Assembly: GCF_042665295.1 (NCBI RefSeq)
Contig: NZ_JBHTCO010000004.1
Span: 434,001 to 498,000 of the forward strand
Source: Scopulibacillus_A cellulosilyticus
GTDB lineage: Bacteria; Bacillota; Bacilli; Bacillales; Sporolactobacillaceae
DNA: 64,000 bases
Reading direction: 5' to 3'
The translations under genes and the position numbers were made by a program. Shown here piece by piece: positions 52,682 to 62,489 of the stretch; positions within the stretch are counted from its first letter, which is position 1; the number at the start of each line of letters is the position of its first letter. Under the pieces are notes generated by a model. It searched no databases, was not told where the DNA came from, and worked only from the letters and a program-made list of their open reading frames with translations.

Positions 52682-52692
52682 AGGACAACGTC

Positions 52693-53631
52693 ATGTTTGA
52701 TCATGTAACAGTATTAAAGCAAGAAGCTACCATTGGCTTGAATATCAAGCCGGACGGTGTTTATGTAGATTGCACTTTAGGAGGTGGCGGACATAGTGAA
52801 GAAATTTTAAAGAAACTGACATCCGGTCATTTGTATTCATTTGATCAGGACAACTATGCTATAGAGGCTGCCAAAAAACGGCTAAGTATCTACAAGGATA
52901 AAGTCACTTTTATTAAGTCGAATTTCCGATATTTAAAAACTGAATTAAATAAATGTCATGTGTCTTCGGTAGATGGTGTTTTATATGATTTAGGTGTATC
53001 ATCACCTCAATTTGATGAAGCGGAACGGGGATTTAGTTATCAACATAACGGGCCGCTTGATATGAGGATGAACACCAGCCAAACATTGACTGCTTATGAC
53101 ATTGTTAATCACTGGCCATATCAAGATATAGTTCATATCTTTTTCAAATATGGGGAAGAAAAGTTTTCTAAACAAATTGCAAGGAAGATTGAAAGTGTGC
53201 GTCAGAAGCAACCAATACATACTACCGGGGAGCTTGTTGAAATCATTAAAGACGCTATTCCCGCCCCGGCGAGAAGGAAAGGAGGGCATCCAGCAAAAAG
53301 GGTCTTTCAAGCGTTGAGAATTACAGTTAATGATGAGTTATCAGCCTTTGAAGAATCGCTTCATCAAGCTGTCAGCTTAGTGGGATTAGGCGGACGCTTA
53401 TCGGTTATTACATTCCATTCTTTAGAAGACCGGATTTGCAAAAATATTTTTAAAAGCTACAGCGAAACTCCGGATTTGCCTCCGGGCTTGCCGGTTATTC
53501 CGGAAGAAAAGCAACCAATATTAAAATTAGTAAAACGAAAACCGGTTCTGCCGAGTGACGAAGAAGTCAGCGGGAATCGAAGAGCGCGTTCAGCCAAACT
53601 TCGTATCGCTGAAAAAATAAAAATATCTTAG
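52693..53631 (+). CDS. rsmH: 16S rRNA (cytosine1402-N4)-methyltransferase
   Basis: 312 residues (MraW). DHVTVLKQEA start, SAM motif VDCTLGGGGHSEEIL, and the C-terminal FHSLEDRICK typical of RsmH. ATG with AAAGGA upstream. Confidence 0.96.
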   Translation: MFDHVTVLKQEATIGLNIKPDGVYVDCTLGGGGHSEEILKKLTSGHLYSFDQDNYAIEAAKKRLSIYKDKVTFIKSNFRYLKTELNKCHVSSVDGVLYDLGVSSPQFDEAERGFSYQHNGPLDMRMNTSQTLTAYDIVNHWPYQDIVHIFFKYGEEKFSKQIARKIESVRQKQPIHTTGELVEIIKDAIPAPARRKGGHPAKRVFQALRITVNDELSAFEESLHQAVSLVGLGGRLSVITFHSLEDRICKNIFKSYSETPDLPPGLPVIPEEKQPILKLVKRKPVLPSDEEVSGNRRARSAKLRIAEKIKIS

Positions 53632-53647
53632 AATGGGGGAATAAGGA

Positions 53648-54013
53648 TTGAATCAAGCTGCGAGAAATTTAAATCAAACTGACCATGTCGTACAGCGCGA
53701 GCGAAACGATCAACAATCTGTACAAAGGGTTTCCGACAAAAGAAAAATTACAAAAGGGGAAAAATGTCTTTGGACAATGGCGGCATTTCTTATTTTCGCT
53801 CTTGCCATCACAATTGTTTCAAATCAAGCGAAATTATATACCACAACGCGTGCTGCGAGTGATTTACAAGGTAAAATTGACCAGCAGTCGAAAATTAACA
53901 ATCAGCTTAAAGAACAAGTCAGCCAGCTAAGTTCACCTGAAAGAATTATGGCCTATGCAAAAGATAAACTTGGTCTTAAATTAAACATAAAAAACGTGAA
54001 AGTACTTCCATAA
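53648..54013 (+). CDS. ftsL: Cell-division protein FtsL
   Basis: 121 residues. Cytoplasmic basic N-terminus (about 1-40), one membrane helix (about 42-60), and an outer coiled coil (about 70-100) ending in ERIMAYAKDKLGLK, the FtsL pattern. Partner of DivIC and FtsW/PBP2B in the divisome. TTG start. Confidence 0.9.
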   Translation: MNQAARNLNQTDHVVQRERNDQQSVQRVSDKRKITKGEKCLWTMAAFLIFALAITIVSNQAKLYTTTRAASDLQGKIDQQSKINNQLKEQVSQLSSPERIMAYAKDKLGLKLNIKNVKVLP

Positions 54014-54031
54014 CATTGTGAGTGGTTAAAT

Positions 54032-56212
54032 ATGCAACGGAAAAATAAATCAATAAACAAATGGGCAGCAATTGTCGCTTCAGCCTTCTTGCTGCTCTTT
54101 TGTATTGTTATAGGACGTTTTACTTACTTAGCGGTAGGTAAGGAAAGTGCCGGACATAAACTGGTTAATCTTGGAGAAAAACAATGGAAACATGTCAAGG
54201 TTGTTGATGCCCACAGGGGGAACATTTATGGAAGAAACGGGCAGCCTCTGGCCGAAGATATTCCTGCTTATACACTTTACGCTGTATTAAGCCATAATGC
54301 CCCTTCATATGTAAAGGATAAAGACAAAACCGCAAGTGAACTCGCACCAATTTTGGATATGAGCAAGGACGATATTTTAAAAATATTAAACAAAAAAAGT
54401 GCCTTTCAAGTTCAATTTGGCTCTTCAGGAACAAAACTTTCATATAATAAAAAGAAACAAATTGAAAAGCTTCATTTACCTGGGCTTGGTTTTATTACGG
54501 ACTCCAAAAGGTATTATCCAAACGGAGAATTTGCATCCCAAGTCATCGGGACGACCCGGGAAAATCCCGACACCGGTAAACAGCAAGGGGTGCTTGGGAT
54601 TGAAAAGTCCCTAAATAAGTACTTAACTGAGCAGGATGGCGTAATCAGTTATTACGGTGCACGCGATGGTGTCATTATGCCCGATGCTAAACAACATATG
54701 AAGAAACCGCATGATGGCGACAATGTTTATTTAACGATAGATAATAGAATTCAATCGATCATGGACAATACCATGAATAAAGTGGAAAAAGAATATAAAC
54801 CAAAAAGAATGATTGCGATTGCTGCTGATCCAAAAACAGGAAAAATCTTGGCGATGTCTGACCGCCCAAGCTTTAATCCTAATAGCAACAGCATTAAAAA
54901 CTATACAAACTTTGCTATTTCACCGCCTTATGAACCCGGCTCTGTCATGAAAATTTTCACTCTCGCAGCAGCAATAAATGAAGGTGTTTATAACGGCAAT
55001 GCAACATATGAATCAGGGTCATATAAAGTTGGCGGTGTAACAATACACGACTGGAATCAATCAGGCTGGGGAAGAATTACCTTTAACGAAGGCTTGGAAC
55101 GCTCATCAAATGTCGCTTTTTCAATTTTAGCTGATAAAGTACTTGGTACTGATAGACTTCATGACTATCTCAAGCGGTTTGGATTTGACAAAAAGACTGG
55201 GATTGATTTGCCAAATGAAGGTAACAGCCTTATGGACTGGAGCCAAAAAGCCAACCAAGTTGAGACATCATTTGGTCAATCATCTGCCTTTACAGCTATA
55301 CAAATTGTCCAAGCTGCAACCGCTATTGCAAATGACGGTAAAATGATGAAGCCTTATGTCATTGATAAAGTTGAAGATCCAAACAAACATAAGACGGTGA
55401 TTGACCACAAACCTGAGATTGTTGGACGGCCAATTACTAAAGATACGGCTGAAAAGGAAAGGAAATTACTAAGAACTGTTGTCACAGGCAAGTATGGTAC
55501 GGGACATCCTTATAACATAAAAGGCTATGATGTTATAGGGAAAACAGGGACTGCGCAAATTGCCGAGAATGGTAAGTATCTAGTCGGCAAGGATAACTAT
55601 ATTTTCTCATTCTTAGGTATGGCGCCCGAGAAAGATCCAAAGCTGCTTGTCTATGTGGCGGTTGATCGTCCGCATCTCAAACCGACAGAAAACGGTGACG
55701 AACCAATTGCCGATATTTTTAACCCTGTAATGAGTAATGGATTGCAGTACCGTGATATTGAACCGGGTAAGGATACTGCAAGCCAATCAGAAAAAGCAAC
55801 AGCAAATGATCAATCAGTTAAATTAGATGACGTTGTCGGCGAGCCGATAGACGGGGCAGCAAGTAAGTTAAAGGCAAAAGGCTTGGATGTTGTTACAATT
55901 GGCAAGGGTAATGTGACAAAGCAAACACCTTTCTCAGGAACTAAGCTAATGAAAGGCAGCAAGGTGATATTAGTCGGAGAAGGCCAGCTTAAAATGCCTG
56001 ATTTATCGGGATGGTCGATGGCAGATGCATTAAAATTAGCAGATGTTTTATTAATGAAGCCGAATATGCTTGGCAACGGTTATGTTACTGAGCAAAAACC
56101 TGCCGCTGGATCAACGGTCAAAGAAGGGGATAATTTGATTTTAAAATTTGAACAAATGCCGCAAGGTGACACATCGGATAAACATAAATCAAAGAAGTCT
56201 TCGGAAAATTAA
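54032..56212 (+). CDS. pbpB: Penicillin-binding protein 2B (septal transpeptidase)
   Basis: 726 residues. N-terminal helix (about 10-30), PBP-dimer domain (about 55-220), transpeptidase domain with SVMK (Ser304), SSN (358-360) and KTG (504-506), then two PASTA domains (about 590-715). Class B PBP, partner of FtsW, essential for division. Begins 18 bases after ftsL. Complete active site. Confidence 0.96.
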   Translation: MQRKNKSINKWAAIVASAFLLLFCIVIGRFTYLAVGKESAGHKLVNLGEKQWKHVKVVDAHRGNIYGRNGQPLAEDIPAYTLYAVLSHNAPSYVKDKDKTASELAPILDMSKDDILKILNKKSAFQVQFGSSGTKLSYNKKKQIEKLHLPGLGFITDSKRYYPNGEFASQVIGTTRENPDTGKQQGVLGIEKSLNKYLTEQDGVISYYGARDGVIMPDAKQHMKKPHDGDNVYLTIDNRIQSIMDNTMNKVEKEYKPKRMIAIAADPKTGKILAMSDRPSFNPNSNSIKNYTNFAISPPYEPGSVMKIFTLAAAINEGVYNGNATYESGSYKVGGVTIHDWNQSGWGRITFNEGLERSSNVAFSILADKVLGTDRLHDYLKRFGFDKKTGIDLPNEGNSLMDWSQKANQVETSFGQSSAFTAIQIVQAATAIANDGKMMKPYVIDKVEDPNKHKTVIDHKPEIVGRPITKDTAEKERKLLRTVVTGKYGTGHPYNIKGYDVIGKTGTAQIAENGKYLVGKDNYIFSFLGMAPEKDPKLLVYVAVDRPHLKPTENGDEPIADIFNPVMSNGLQYRDIEPGKDTASQSEKATANDQSVKLDDVVGEPIDGAASKLKAKGLDVVTIGKGNVTKQTPFSGTKLMKGSKVILVGEGQLKMPDLSGWSMADALKLADVLLMKPNMLGNGYVTEQKPAAGSTVKEGDNLILKFEQMPQGDTSDKHKSKKSSEN

Positions 56213-56235
56213 AGGTCTTTTAGGGCTTGTTCTAT

Positions 56236-56282
56236 CCCTCCTATTCTATGCATATAGTTAAACAAGCATTGGAATAGGAGGG
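56236..56282 (+). promoter_or_regulatory. Hairpin sequestering the spoVD ribosome binding site
   Basis: CCCTCCTATTC (56236-56246) is perfectly complementary, over 11 bases, to GAATAGGAGGG (56272-56282). The right arm contains the whole spoVD Shine-Dalgarno. Loop is 25 bases. In read-through mRNA from pbpB the site would be closed. Confidence 0.75.
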
Positions 56283-56289
56283 GACCGAT

Positions 56290-58224
56290 GTGCGTGTATC
56301 GAATGTCACTGTACGAAAACGGTTAGTGTTTGTCCTCATCATCGGTATCTTTGTTTTTGGCTTATTTATCGTTCGATTAGCTTATGTACAATTTTTTAAG
56401 AATGGGGAGCTTTCCAAGAAAGCATTAGATTCCTGGAGCCGGCAAATACCCTATGAGGCAGAGCGCGGTGATATTGTCGATCGTAATGGAAAGATTTTAG
56501 CCACCAATGTCAGCCGGCCATCAGTTCTGGTTGTACCTAAGCAAATTCGTAATCCTATGAAAACGGCCAAGGCGCTTTCATCGGTTTTAAGTATGTCGGA
56601 AAAACAAGCTTATCAAGATATTACTAAAAGAGAATCGATCGTCCGAATTACGCCGGAAGGAAGAAAAATAAGTAATGAAAAGGCTGCCGAGGTCAAAAAT
56701 TTGCGCCTTCCCGGCGTGTTTATAGCCGAAGATTTCAAGAGACATTACCCTAAAGGGAAATATTTGTCTCATGTTCTCGGGTTCGCAGGAATTGATAATC
56801 AGGGATTAATTGGATTAGAAGCCTACTATGATAACACTTTAAAGGGTGAAAAAGGTCATGTCGCCTTTTACTCTGATGCCCAAGGCAACCGCATGTCCAG
56901 CTTAAAGGATAAATATATTCCCCCGAAAGATGGGGACAATCTTATGCTGACGATTGATTCCAGAGTTCAGTCTATTATCGAAAGGGAACTGGATAATGCT
57001 GAGCAAAAATACCATCCAGAAGGCGAAATAGCTATTGCTATGAATCCAAATACCGGTGAGATTTTGGGGATGGCATCAAAACCTGATTTTAACCCGGAAA
57101 ATTATAAAAATGTATCGCCGGACATATACAATCATAATTTACCGATATGGAAAACCTATGAACCTGGATCAACTTTTAAGGTTATTACCTTGGCTGCGGC
57201 TCTTCAAGAGAATCTTGTTAATCTCAAAAAAGATCATTTTAATGATCCCGGCTACATATCAGTTGCCGGTACAAAGCTGCATTGTTGGAAACGGGGCGGT
57301 CACGGCAGTGAAACATTTATGGAAGTGGTACAGAATTCATGCAACCCTGGATTCGTAGAGCTTGGGGAACGTCTCGGAAAAAAACGGTTATTTTCATATA
57401 TAGATAAATTTGGATTTGGCCAAAAAACAGGTATTGACTTACAAGGTGAGGCAAAAGGAATATTATTTAAACCAAATAAAATTGGTCCTCTTGAGCTGGC
57501 AACAACAGCTTTTGGACAAGGCGTTTCTGTTACGCCTATCCAGCAGGTAGCTGCTGTTTCCGCAGCGATTAACGGCGGTTACCTTTACCAGCCGTATATA
57601 GCAAAGGCATGGACAGATCCTGATACAGGAAAGGTGATTACCCAAAATACCCCGCAGCTCAAACGGCGGGTCATTTCAGAAGCGACATCGAAAGAAGTCC
57701 GGTACGCTCTTGAAAGTGTTGTCGCAAAAGGAACCGGCCGTCCTGCTTATGTGGAGGGGTATAGAATCGGAGGAAAAACAGGGACCGCCCAAAAAGTAAA
57801 AAATGGCCGCTATATGAAAAATAATTACATTTTATCATTTATGGGCTTTGCCCCCGCTAATGATCCGCAGATTGTTGTCTATGTTGCTGTCGATCATCCG
57901 AAAGATACGATTCAATTCGGCGGAACCGTTGCGGCTCCCATTGCAGGAAAAATTATTAGCAACAGCTTAGAAGCAATGGGAGTCAAAAAACAAACCGGCG
58001 GCATGGAAAAGAAACTGAACTGGAACGATCAGCCGTCGATTAAGGTTCCTAACCTGGTTGGCCTTAATAAAAAGGATATCCAAAGTTATCTGACTGATAT
58101 AAAAGTTGATGCCGCTGGAAAAGGTGATAAGATCGTCATGCAATCACCGAAACCGGGAGTAAAAGTTAAAGCAGGATCGACAATTAGAATATATCTAGGT
58201 GACAAAAAGCAAAAAGATGATTAA
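56290..58224 (+). CDS. spoVD: SpoVD, sporulation-specific class B penicillin-binding protein
   Basis: 644 residues. N-terminal helix (about 10-30), PBP-dimer domain, transpeptidase with STFK (Ser294), SCN (near 352) and KTG (496-498), then one PASTA domain (about 580-640). In B. subtilis SpoVD works with SpoVE to make spore cortex peptidoglycan. GTG start with AGGAGGGG upstream, buried in a perfect hairpin. Paralog of the preceding pbpB. Confidence 0.95.
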   Translation: MRVSNVTVRKRLVFVLIIGIFVFGLFIVRLAYVQFFKNGELSKKALDSWSRQIPYEAERGDIVDRNGKILATNVSRPSVLVVPKQIRNPMKTAKALSSVLSMSEKQAYQDITKRESIVRITPEGRKISNEKAAEVKNLRLPGVFIAEDFKRHYPKGKYLSHVLGFAGIDNQGLIGLEAYYDNTLKGEKGHVAFYSDAQGNRMSSLKDKYIPPKDGDNLMLTIDSRVQSIIERELDNAEQKYHPEGEIAIAMNPNTGEILGMASKPDFNPENYKNVSPDIYNHNLPIWKTYEPGSTFKVITLAAALQENLVNLKKDHFNDPGYISVAGTKLHCWKRGGHGSETFMEVVQNSCNPGFVELGERLGKKRLFSYIDKFGFGQKTGIDLQGEAKGILFKPNKIGPLELATTAFGQGVSVTPIQQVAAVSAAINGGYLYQPYIAKAWTDPDTGKVITQNTPQLKRRVISEATSKEVRYALESVVAKGTGRPAYVEGYRIGGKTGTAQKVKNGRYMKNNYILSFMGFAPANDPQIVVYVAVDHPKDTIQFGGTVAAPIAGKIISNSLEAMGVKKQTGGMEKKLNWNDQPSIKVPNLVGLNKKDIQSYLTDIKVDAAGKGDKIVMQSPKPGVKVKAGSTIRIYLGDKKQKDD

Positions 58225-58250
58225 AATAGTCAATGGATATTGTTTGATAT

Positions 58251-58281
58251 AGCCAAGTGCTTAAGCCTTGGCTTCTTTTTC
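58251..58281 (+). terminator. Terminator of spoVD
   Basis: AGCCAAG pairs with CTTGGCT, followed by CTTTTTCT. Confidence 0.7.
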
Positions 58282-58640
58282 TGAAAGATGAAGTTCAAAA
58301 AGTCCGGGAAACATGACTGTCGAATTTCTTCGTTACGTCGCCGCTCCGGTTCTCACGTATCGGGCAATTCAAAGATGAACTATGCTCCTGCGCCGTTGAA
58401 TACTCAGAGAAGTATAGCTATTTCTCGTCGCAACTCGCAGTAGTTCGTGAAGCTTTGCTCGTCGCTCCGATCCTCGCGGCTTCCGTGCCTCGAACTTCCG
58501 ACGCACAGGACGTGCTAGTACTGGCGTTGTCACATGGACGTGACGATTTTAGCCAGTGTCTGCCCTGTTTGTCCTCCTTTTTGAACACGAAATGAAAGAT
58601 GAAGTTCAAAAAAACATAAAAACATTTTTGAACACGAACT
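58282..58640 (+). repeat. Type-3 repeat, full element plus short tandem copy (MITE-like)
   Basis: A 20-base direct repeat occurs at 58282-58301 and 58593-58612. The unit begins GTTCAAAAAGTCCGG and ends CTTTTTGAACACG, giving inverted ends. Inside are nested stems CTGGC-GTCAC-GTGAC-GCCAG (58521-58556) and GCAC/GTGC (58503-58515). A short second unit (58593-58638) follows. No gene of its own. It fills the gap between spoVD and murE. Confidence 0.65.
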
Positions 58641-58666
58641 GAATTAGAAATATAGGATGTGAGTTT

Positions 58667-60136
58667 ATGAAATTATCGCAGTGCTTGGAGCCATTAATTG
58701 ATTATACATTGTCGGGGGAAAGTGATCCTGACATTGAGAAGCTTGAAATTGATTCAAGAAAAGTTCAATCCGGCACGTTGTTTTTCTGTATCAGCGGTAC
58801 ACAATTAGACGGGCATCAATTTGCTGAAGGTGCAGAGAAATCAGGAGCTGCCGCAATTGTTGCCGAGAAACCAATTAAAGTAAACGTGCCCGTCATTTAT
58901 GTTTCCGATACCCGCCGGGCGTTGGCCGTTATTTCTGATTATTTTTATGGTCAGCCAAGCCGTAAGCTTCATATGATTGGCGTTACAGGTACAAATGGTA
59001 AGACAACTGTTACACATCTTGTAAAAGCCATTCAGGATCATGCCGGGTTATCAACCGGTCTCATTGGTACAATGGGAATTAAATATAATGATAAAGACAT
59101 TCCTGTTGTTAATACAACACCAGAGTCTTTTCTATTACAAAAAGAATTCCGTACGATGCTTGATGATGGTGTTCAGTCAGCTGTTATGGAAGTGTCCTCC
59201 CATGCTCTCCACCAAGGAAGAGTTCGCGGCATTGATTTCGACATCGCGGTATTTACAAATTTAACGCAAGATCATTTGGATTACCACGAAACAATGAAGG
59301 ATTATCTTTATGCAAAAAGCCTTCTTTTTTCACAGTTAGGTAATACATATGATAGAAATCGTTTAAAGGCGGCTGTATTAAATCAGGACGATCCGGCCAC
59401 TGAAACGTTAAAACATATGACAGCTGCCCCTGTTATTACTTACGGCATCGATAGTCATGCTGATTTAAAAGCGGAAAATATCCGGATTACGAACACAGGT
59501 ACAGCCTTTGAGTTAGTTATAAAAAATAACCGTTGGCCTGTTCATATGAATTTGATAGGCAAGTTTAATATATATAATGTTTTAGCCGCTTTATCGGCAG
59601 GTTACTTGAAAAAAATACCTGTTGAAACGATGATTGAGGCAGTAAATAGAGTTGAAGGTGTGTCAGGAAGGTTTGAGGCTGTCCGCGGCGGGCAAAATTT
59701 TACTGTGATTGTTGATTATTCTCATACTGCGGACAGTTTGGAAAATGCCCTATTAACGATTAAGGAATTTGCTCAAGGCCGAATCATTACAATAGCCGGC
59801 TGCGGCGGTGACCGAGATAAGACAAAAAGACCGGTAATGGCCCAAACGGCTGTTAAATATAGTGATTTAGCAATTTTTACGTCAGATAATCCGAGAACCG
59901 AAGATCCGGAACAGATTTTTGCTGATATGGAAGCAGGTGTTACAGGCGAATCCTATAAAAAAATCGTTGACCGGAAAGAAGCGATTTATTATGCCGTGCG
60001 GGAAGCACGGGATCATGATATTATATTAATCGCCGGCAAGGGGCATGAGACATATCAAATCCTTGGTACGGACAAAATCGATTTTGATGATCGAAAAGTA
60101 GCTTTGGAAGCGATAAAGGAGCGTTACGAAGCATGA
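58667..60136 (+). CDS. murE: UDP-MurNAc-tripeptide synthetase (meso-DAP adding)
   Basis: 489 residues, Mur ligase. ATP loop GTNGKT (108-113). The DNPR motif in SDNPRTEDP marks the meso-diaminopimelate-adding type, so the peptidoglycan is probably meso-DAP. Overlaps murF by four bases. Confidence 0.95.
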   Translation: MKLSQCLEPLIDYTLSGESDPDIEKLEIDSRKVQSGTLFFCISGTQLDGHQFAEGAEKSGAAAIVAEKPIKVNVPVIYVSDTRRALAVISDYFYGQPSRKLHMIGVTGTNGKTTVTHLVKAIQDHAGLSTGLIGTMGIKYNDKDIPVVNTTPESFLLQKEFRTMLDDGVQSAVMEVSSHALHQGRVRGIDFDIAVFTNLTQDHLDYHETMKDYLYAKSLLFSQLGNTYDRNRLKAAVLNQDDPATETLKHMTAAPVITYGIDSHADLKAENIRITNTGTAFELVIKNNRWPVHMNLIGKFNIYNVLAALSAGYLKKIPVETMIEAVNRVEGVSGRFEAVRGGQNFTVIVDYSHTADSLENALLTIKEFAQGRIITIAGCGGDRDKTKRPVMAQTAVKYSDLAIFTSDNPRTEDPEQIFADMEAGVTGESYKKIVDRKEAIYYAVREARDHDIILIAGKGHETYQILGTDKIDFDDRKVALEAIKERYEA

Positions 60137-61500
60137 GTGTTAATATTAGCGTCATAAAAAAAGCCGCGGTCAGTTTTACTGGGAAGGCAGATCATTTAAA
60201 AGACCTTCATGTTTTTACCGATAGCCGAAAGAACACGGAACAGGGACTGTTTGTACCTATAGCAGGGGAACGTTTTGACGGCCATCAATTTTTAACGAAG
60301 GCGATTGAAGCGGGTGCTGTTGCAACATTATGGATGAAGGGCAAGCTGTTACCTGAAGGCGTACCCGCGGACTTCCCGATTTTCTATGTTGAAGATACGT
60401 TAGATGCTATGCAAACAATGGCGAAACTTGTTCTAAAAGAAAGAAAGCCAAAGGTTATCGCCGTCACGGGGAGTAATGGAAAAACGACAACAAAAGACAT
60501 TATCGAAAGTGTTGTCAGCACCAAATATAAAACACATAAGACAATTGGCAACTTTAATAATCATATCGGCATGCCGTTAACAATTTTGGCAAGCCCAGCT
60601 GATTGTGAAGCTATCATTTTAGAAATGGGCATGAACCATTTTGGCGAAATTTCTTTACTCAGCCGGATTGCCGAGCCTGATATTGCCGTTATCACAAATA
60701 TTGGTGAGTCGCATATTGAATTCCTGGGCAGCCGGGAGGGGATCGCTAAAGCGAAAATGGAAATCGTCGACGGAATGAAGCCCGGCGGTATGTTGATTAT
60801 TGACGGAGACGAACCGCTTCTTCGTTCATTTCATTTCGATGAAATACAAAAGGCAACTTGCGGTTATGGTGATGATAATGGTCTGAAAATAGGTGATGTT
60901 AAAGCCCATATTAAGGGGTATACTTTCACAATAAATGGTGAAGACATGATTTATCATATTCCGCTGTTAGGAAGGCATAATGTTAAAAATGCCGCTTATG
61001 CCCTGGCGGTTGCAAAATGTATGAATATTGATGAGCAAACGGCACAAAAAGGGTTTGATCAGCTGCAAGTCACAGGCATGCGGCTTGAAACTGTTAAAGG
61101 GCGCAAAGATACAATGCTGATTAATGATTCCTATAATGCCAGTCCGACATCGATGGCAGCGGCGATTGAGACGATAAAAGCGTTGCCGGATTATAAGCGC
61201 AGGGTAGTTGTTTTGGGTGATATGTATGAGCTTGGCCCTGATGAGGAAAATCTCCATCGGCAAGTGGCTCAAGTTGTCACAGATCCAATCACCGATTTAA
61301 TTACAATAGGCCCTAAGGCTAAATGGATTGCTGATGAAGCAGGCAAAAATCATTCACAATTATTTTCAATTCATACTTTTGATGAAAAAATACAAGCAGT
61401 TCCATTAATAGAATCTTTGTTAGGTAAAGAAACAGTCATATTAATAAAAGCATCTCGAGCCGCTCAGCTGGAGTCGCTTGTAGAACAATTGGAAGCATAG
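60133..61500 (+). CDS. murF: UDP-MurNAc-pentapeptide synthetase
   Basis: 455 residues. ATP loop GSNGKTTTKD near 113-122 and NDSYNASPTSM in the C-terminal domain. Adds D-Ala-D-Ala. In B. subtilis murF lies elsewhere (with ddl); here it is in the cluster, as in other Bacillaceae. Confidence 0.95.
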   Translation: MSVNISVIKKAAVSFTGKADHLKDLHVFTDSRKNTEQGLFVPIAGERFDGHQFLTKAIEAGAVATLWMKGKLLPEGVPADFPIFYVEDTLDAMQTMAKLVLKERKPKVIAVTGSNGKTTTKDIIESVVSTKYKTHKTIGNFNNHIGMPLTILASPADCEAIILEMGMNHFGEISLLSRIAEPDIAVITNIGESHIEFLGSREGIAKAKMEIVDGMKPGGMLIIDGDEPLLRSFHFDEIQKATCGYGDDNGLKIGDVKAHIKGYTFTINGEDMIYHIPLLGRHNVKNAAYALAVAKCMNIDEQTAQKGFDQLQVTGMRLETVKGRKDTMLINDSYNASPTSMAAAIETIKALPDYKRRVVVLGDMYELGPDEENLHRQVAQVVTDPITDLITIGPKAKWIADEAGKNHSQLFSIHTFDEKIQAVPLIESLLGKETVILIKASRAAQLESLVEQLEA

Positions 61501-61516
61501 AAGGAGGCGGGTCACA

Positions 61517-62488
61517 ATGACATTTGTTATATTATTCAGCATGGCTTTAGCATTTTTGATTTCGTTAGTATTTGCGCCTTTGTTTATTCCTATGCTTCGA
61601 ATATTAAAGTTTGGACAATATATTCGTGAGGAAGGGCCCAAAAGCCATCAGAAAAAAGCGGGAACACCTACAATGGGCGGCATTATTATCGTGCTTGCCA
61701 TTATTATTTCTACAGTCATTGTCGCTATTAAATATCATTTAATGACGACAGATACTTATTTGCTTTTATTTGTTACATTAGGTTATGCTTTGATTGGATT
61801 TCTGGACGACTTTATTAAGGTTGTTATGAAGAGAAATTTAGGGCTGAATTCAAAGCAAAAATTAATTGGGCAATTAATTGTAGCCGTCGTTTTTTTCATT
61901 GTATTAATTCAAACGCATTTTTCGACCAGCATTAATATTCCTGGTACACATATCAGCTTTAACTTGCATTGGGCATACATAGTGCTCGTAATTATTATGC
62001 TGTTGGGTACATCTAACGGCACGAACCTTACTGATGGTATGGACGGCTTGTTAACAGGGACGGGTGCTATTGCATTTGGCGCATATGCGATTATTGCCTA
62101 TAACCATGTTGATATTGATGTTGCTCTGTTTTCAGCAGCTGTCGCAGGCGCATTATTAGGCTTTTTAATCTTTAATGCCCACCCAGCAAAGGTATTTATG
62201 GGTGATACCGGCTCCTTGGCTCTCGGCGGTGCATTGGCGGGAGTCGCCATTCTGACAAAAGCTGAACTTTTACTGATTATTATCGGCGGCATATTTGTTA
62301 TTGAAACATTATCTGTTATGCTGCAAGTGTTTTTCTTTAAAACAACCGGCAAACGTATTTTTAAAATGAGTCCTCTGCATCACCATTATGAATTGTCCGG
62401 ATGGTCCGAGTGGCGGATTGTCACAACGTTTTGGTTGGTTGGTTTAATATTTGCTGTCATTGCAATTCTGTTAAAGGTGTGGCTGTAG
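61517..62488 (+). CDS. mraY: Phospho-MurNAc-pentapeptide translocase
   Basis: 323 residues, ten membrane helices. Catalytic Asp motifs FLDDFIK, NLTDGMDGL and FMGDTGSLALG, then HHHYELSGW. Makes lipid I. AAGGAGG upstream of the ATG. murD follows after one base. Confidence 0.96.
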   Translation: MTFVILFSMALAFLISLVFAPLFIPMLRILKFGQYIREEGPKSHQKKAGTPTMGGIIIVLAIIISTVIVAIKYHLMTTDTYLLLFVTLGYALIGFLDDFIKVVMKRNLGLNSKQKLIGQLIVAVVFFIVLIQTHFSTSINIPGTHISFNLHWAYIVLVIIMLLGTSNGTNLTDGMDGLLTGTGAIAFGAYAIIAYNHVDIDVALFSAAVAGALLGFLIFNAHPAKVFMGDTGSLALGGALAGVAILTKAELLLIIIGGIFVIETLSVMLQVFFFKTTGKRIFKMSPLHHHYELSGWSEWRIVTTFWLVGLIFAVIAILLKVWL

Positions 62489-62489
62489 T

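Noticed and set aside
56251..56258. SigE -10 (CATATAGT) upstream of spoVD
   Set aside because: Two mismatches to the consensus and no acceptable -35; kept only as a speculation in the hairpin finding.
58418..58609. 63-codon minus-strand frame in the type-3 repeat
   Set aside because: It is made of repeat sequence with nested stems, has no ribosome site and no family resemblance.
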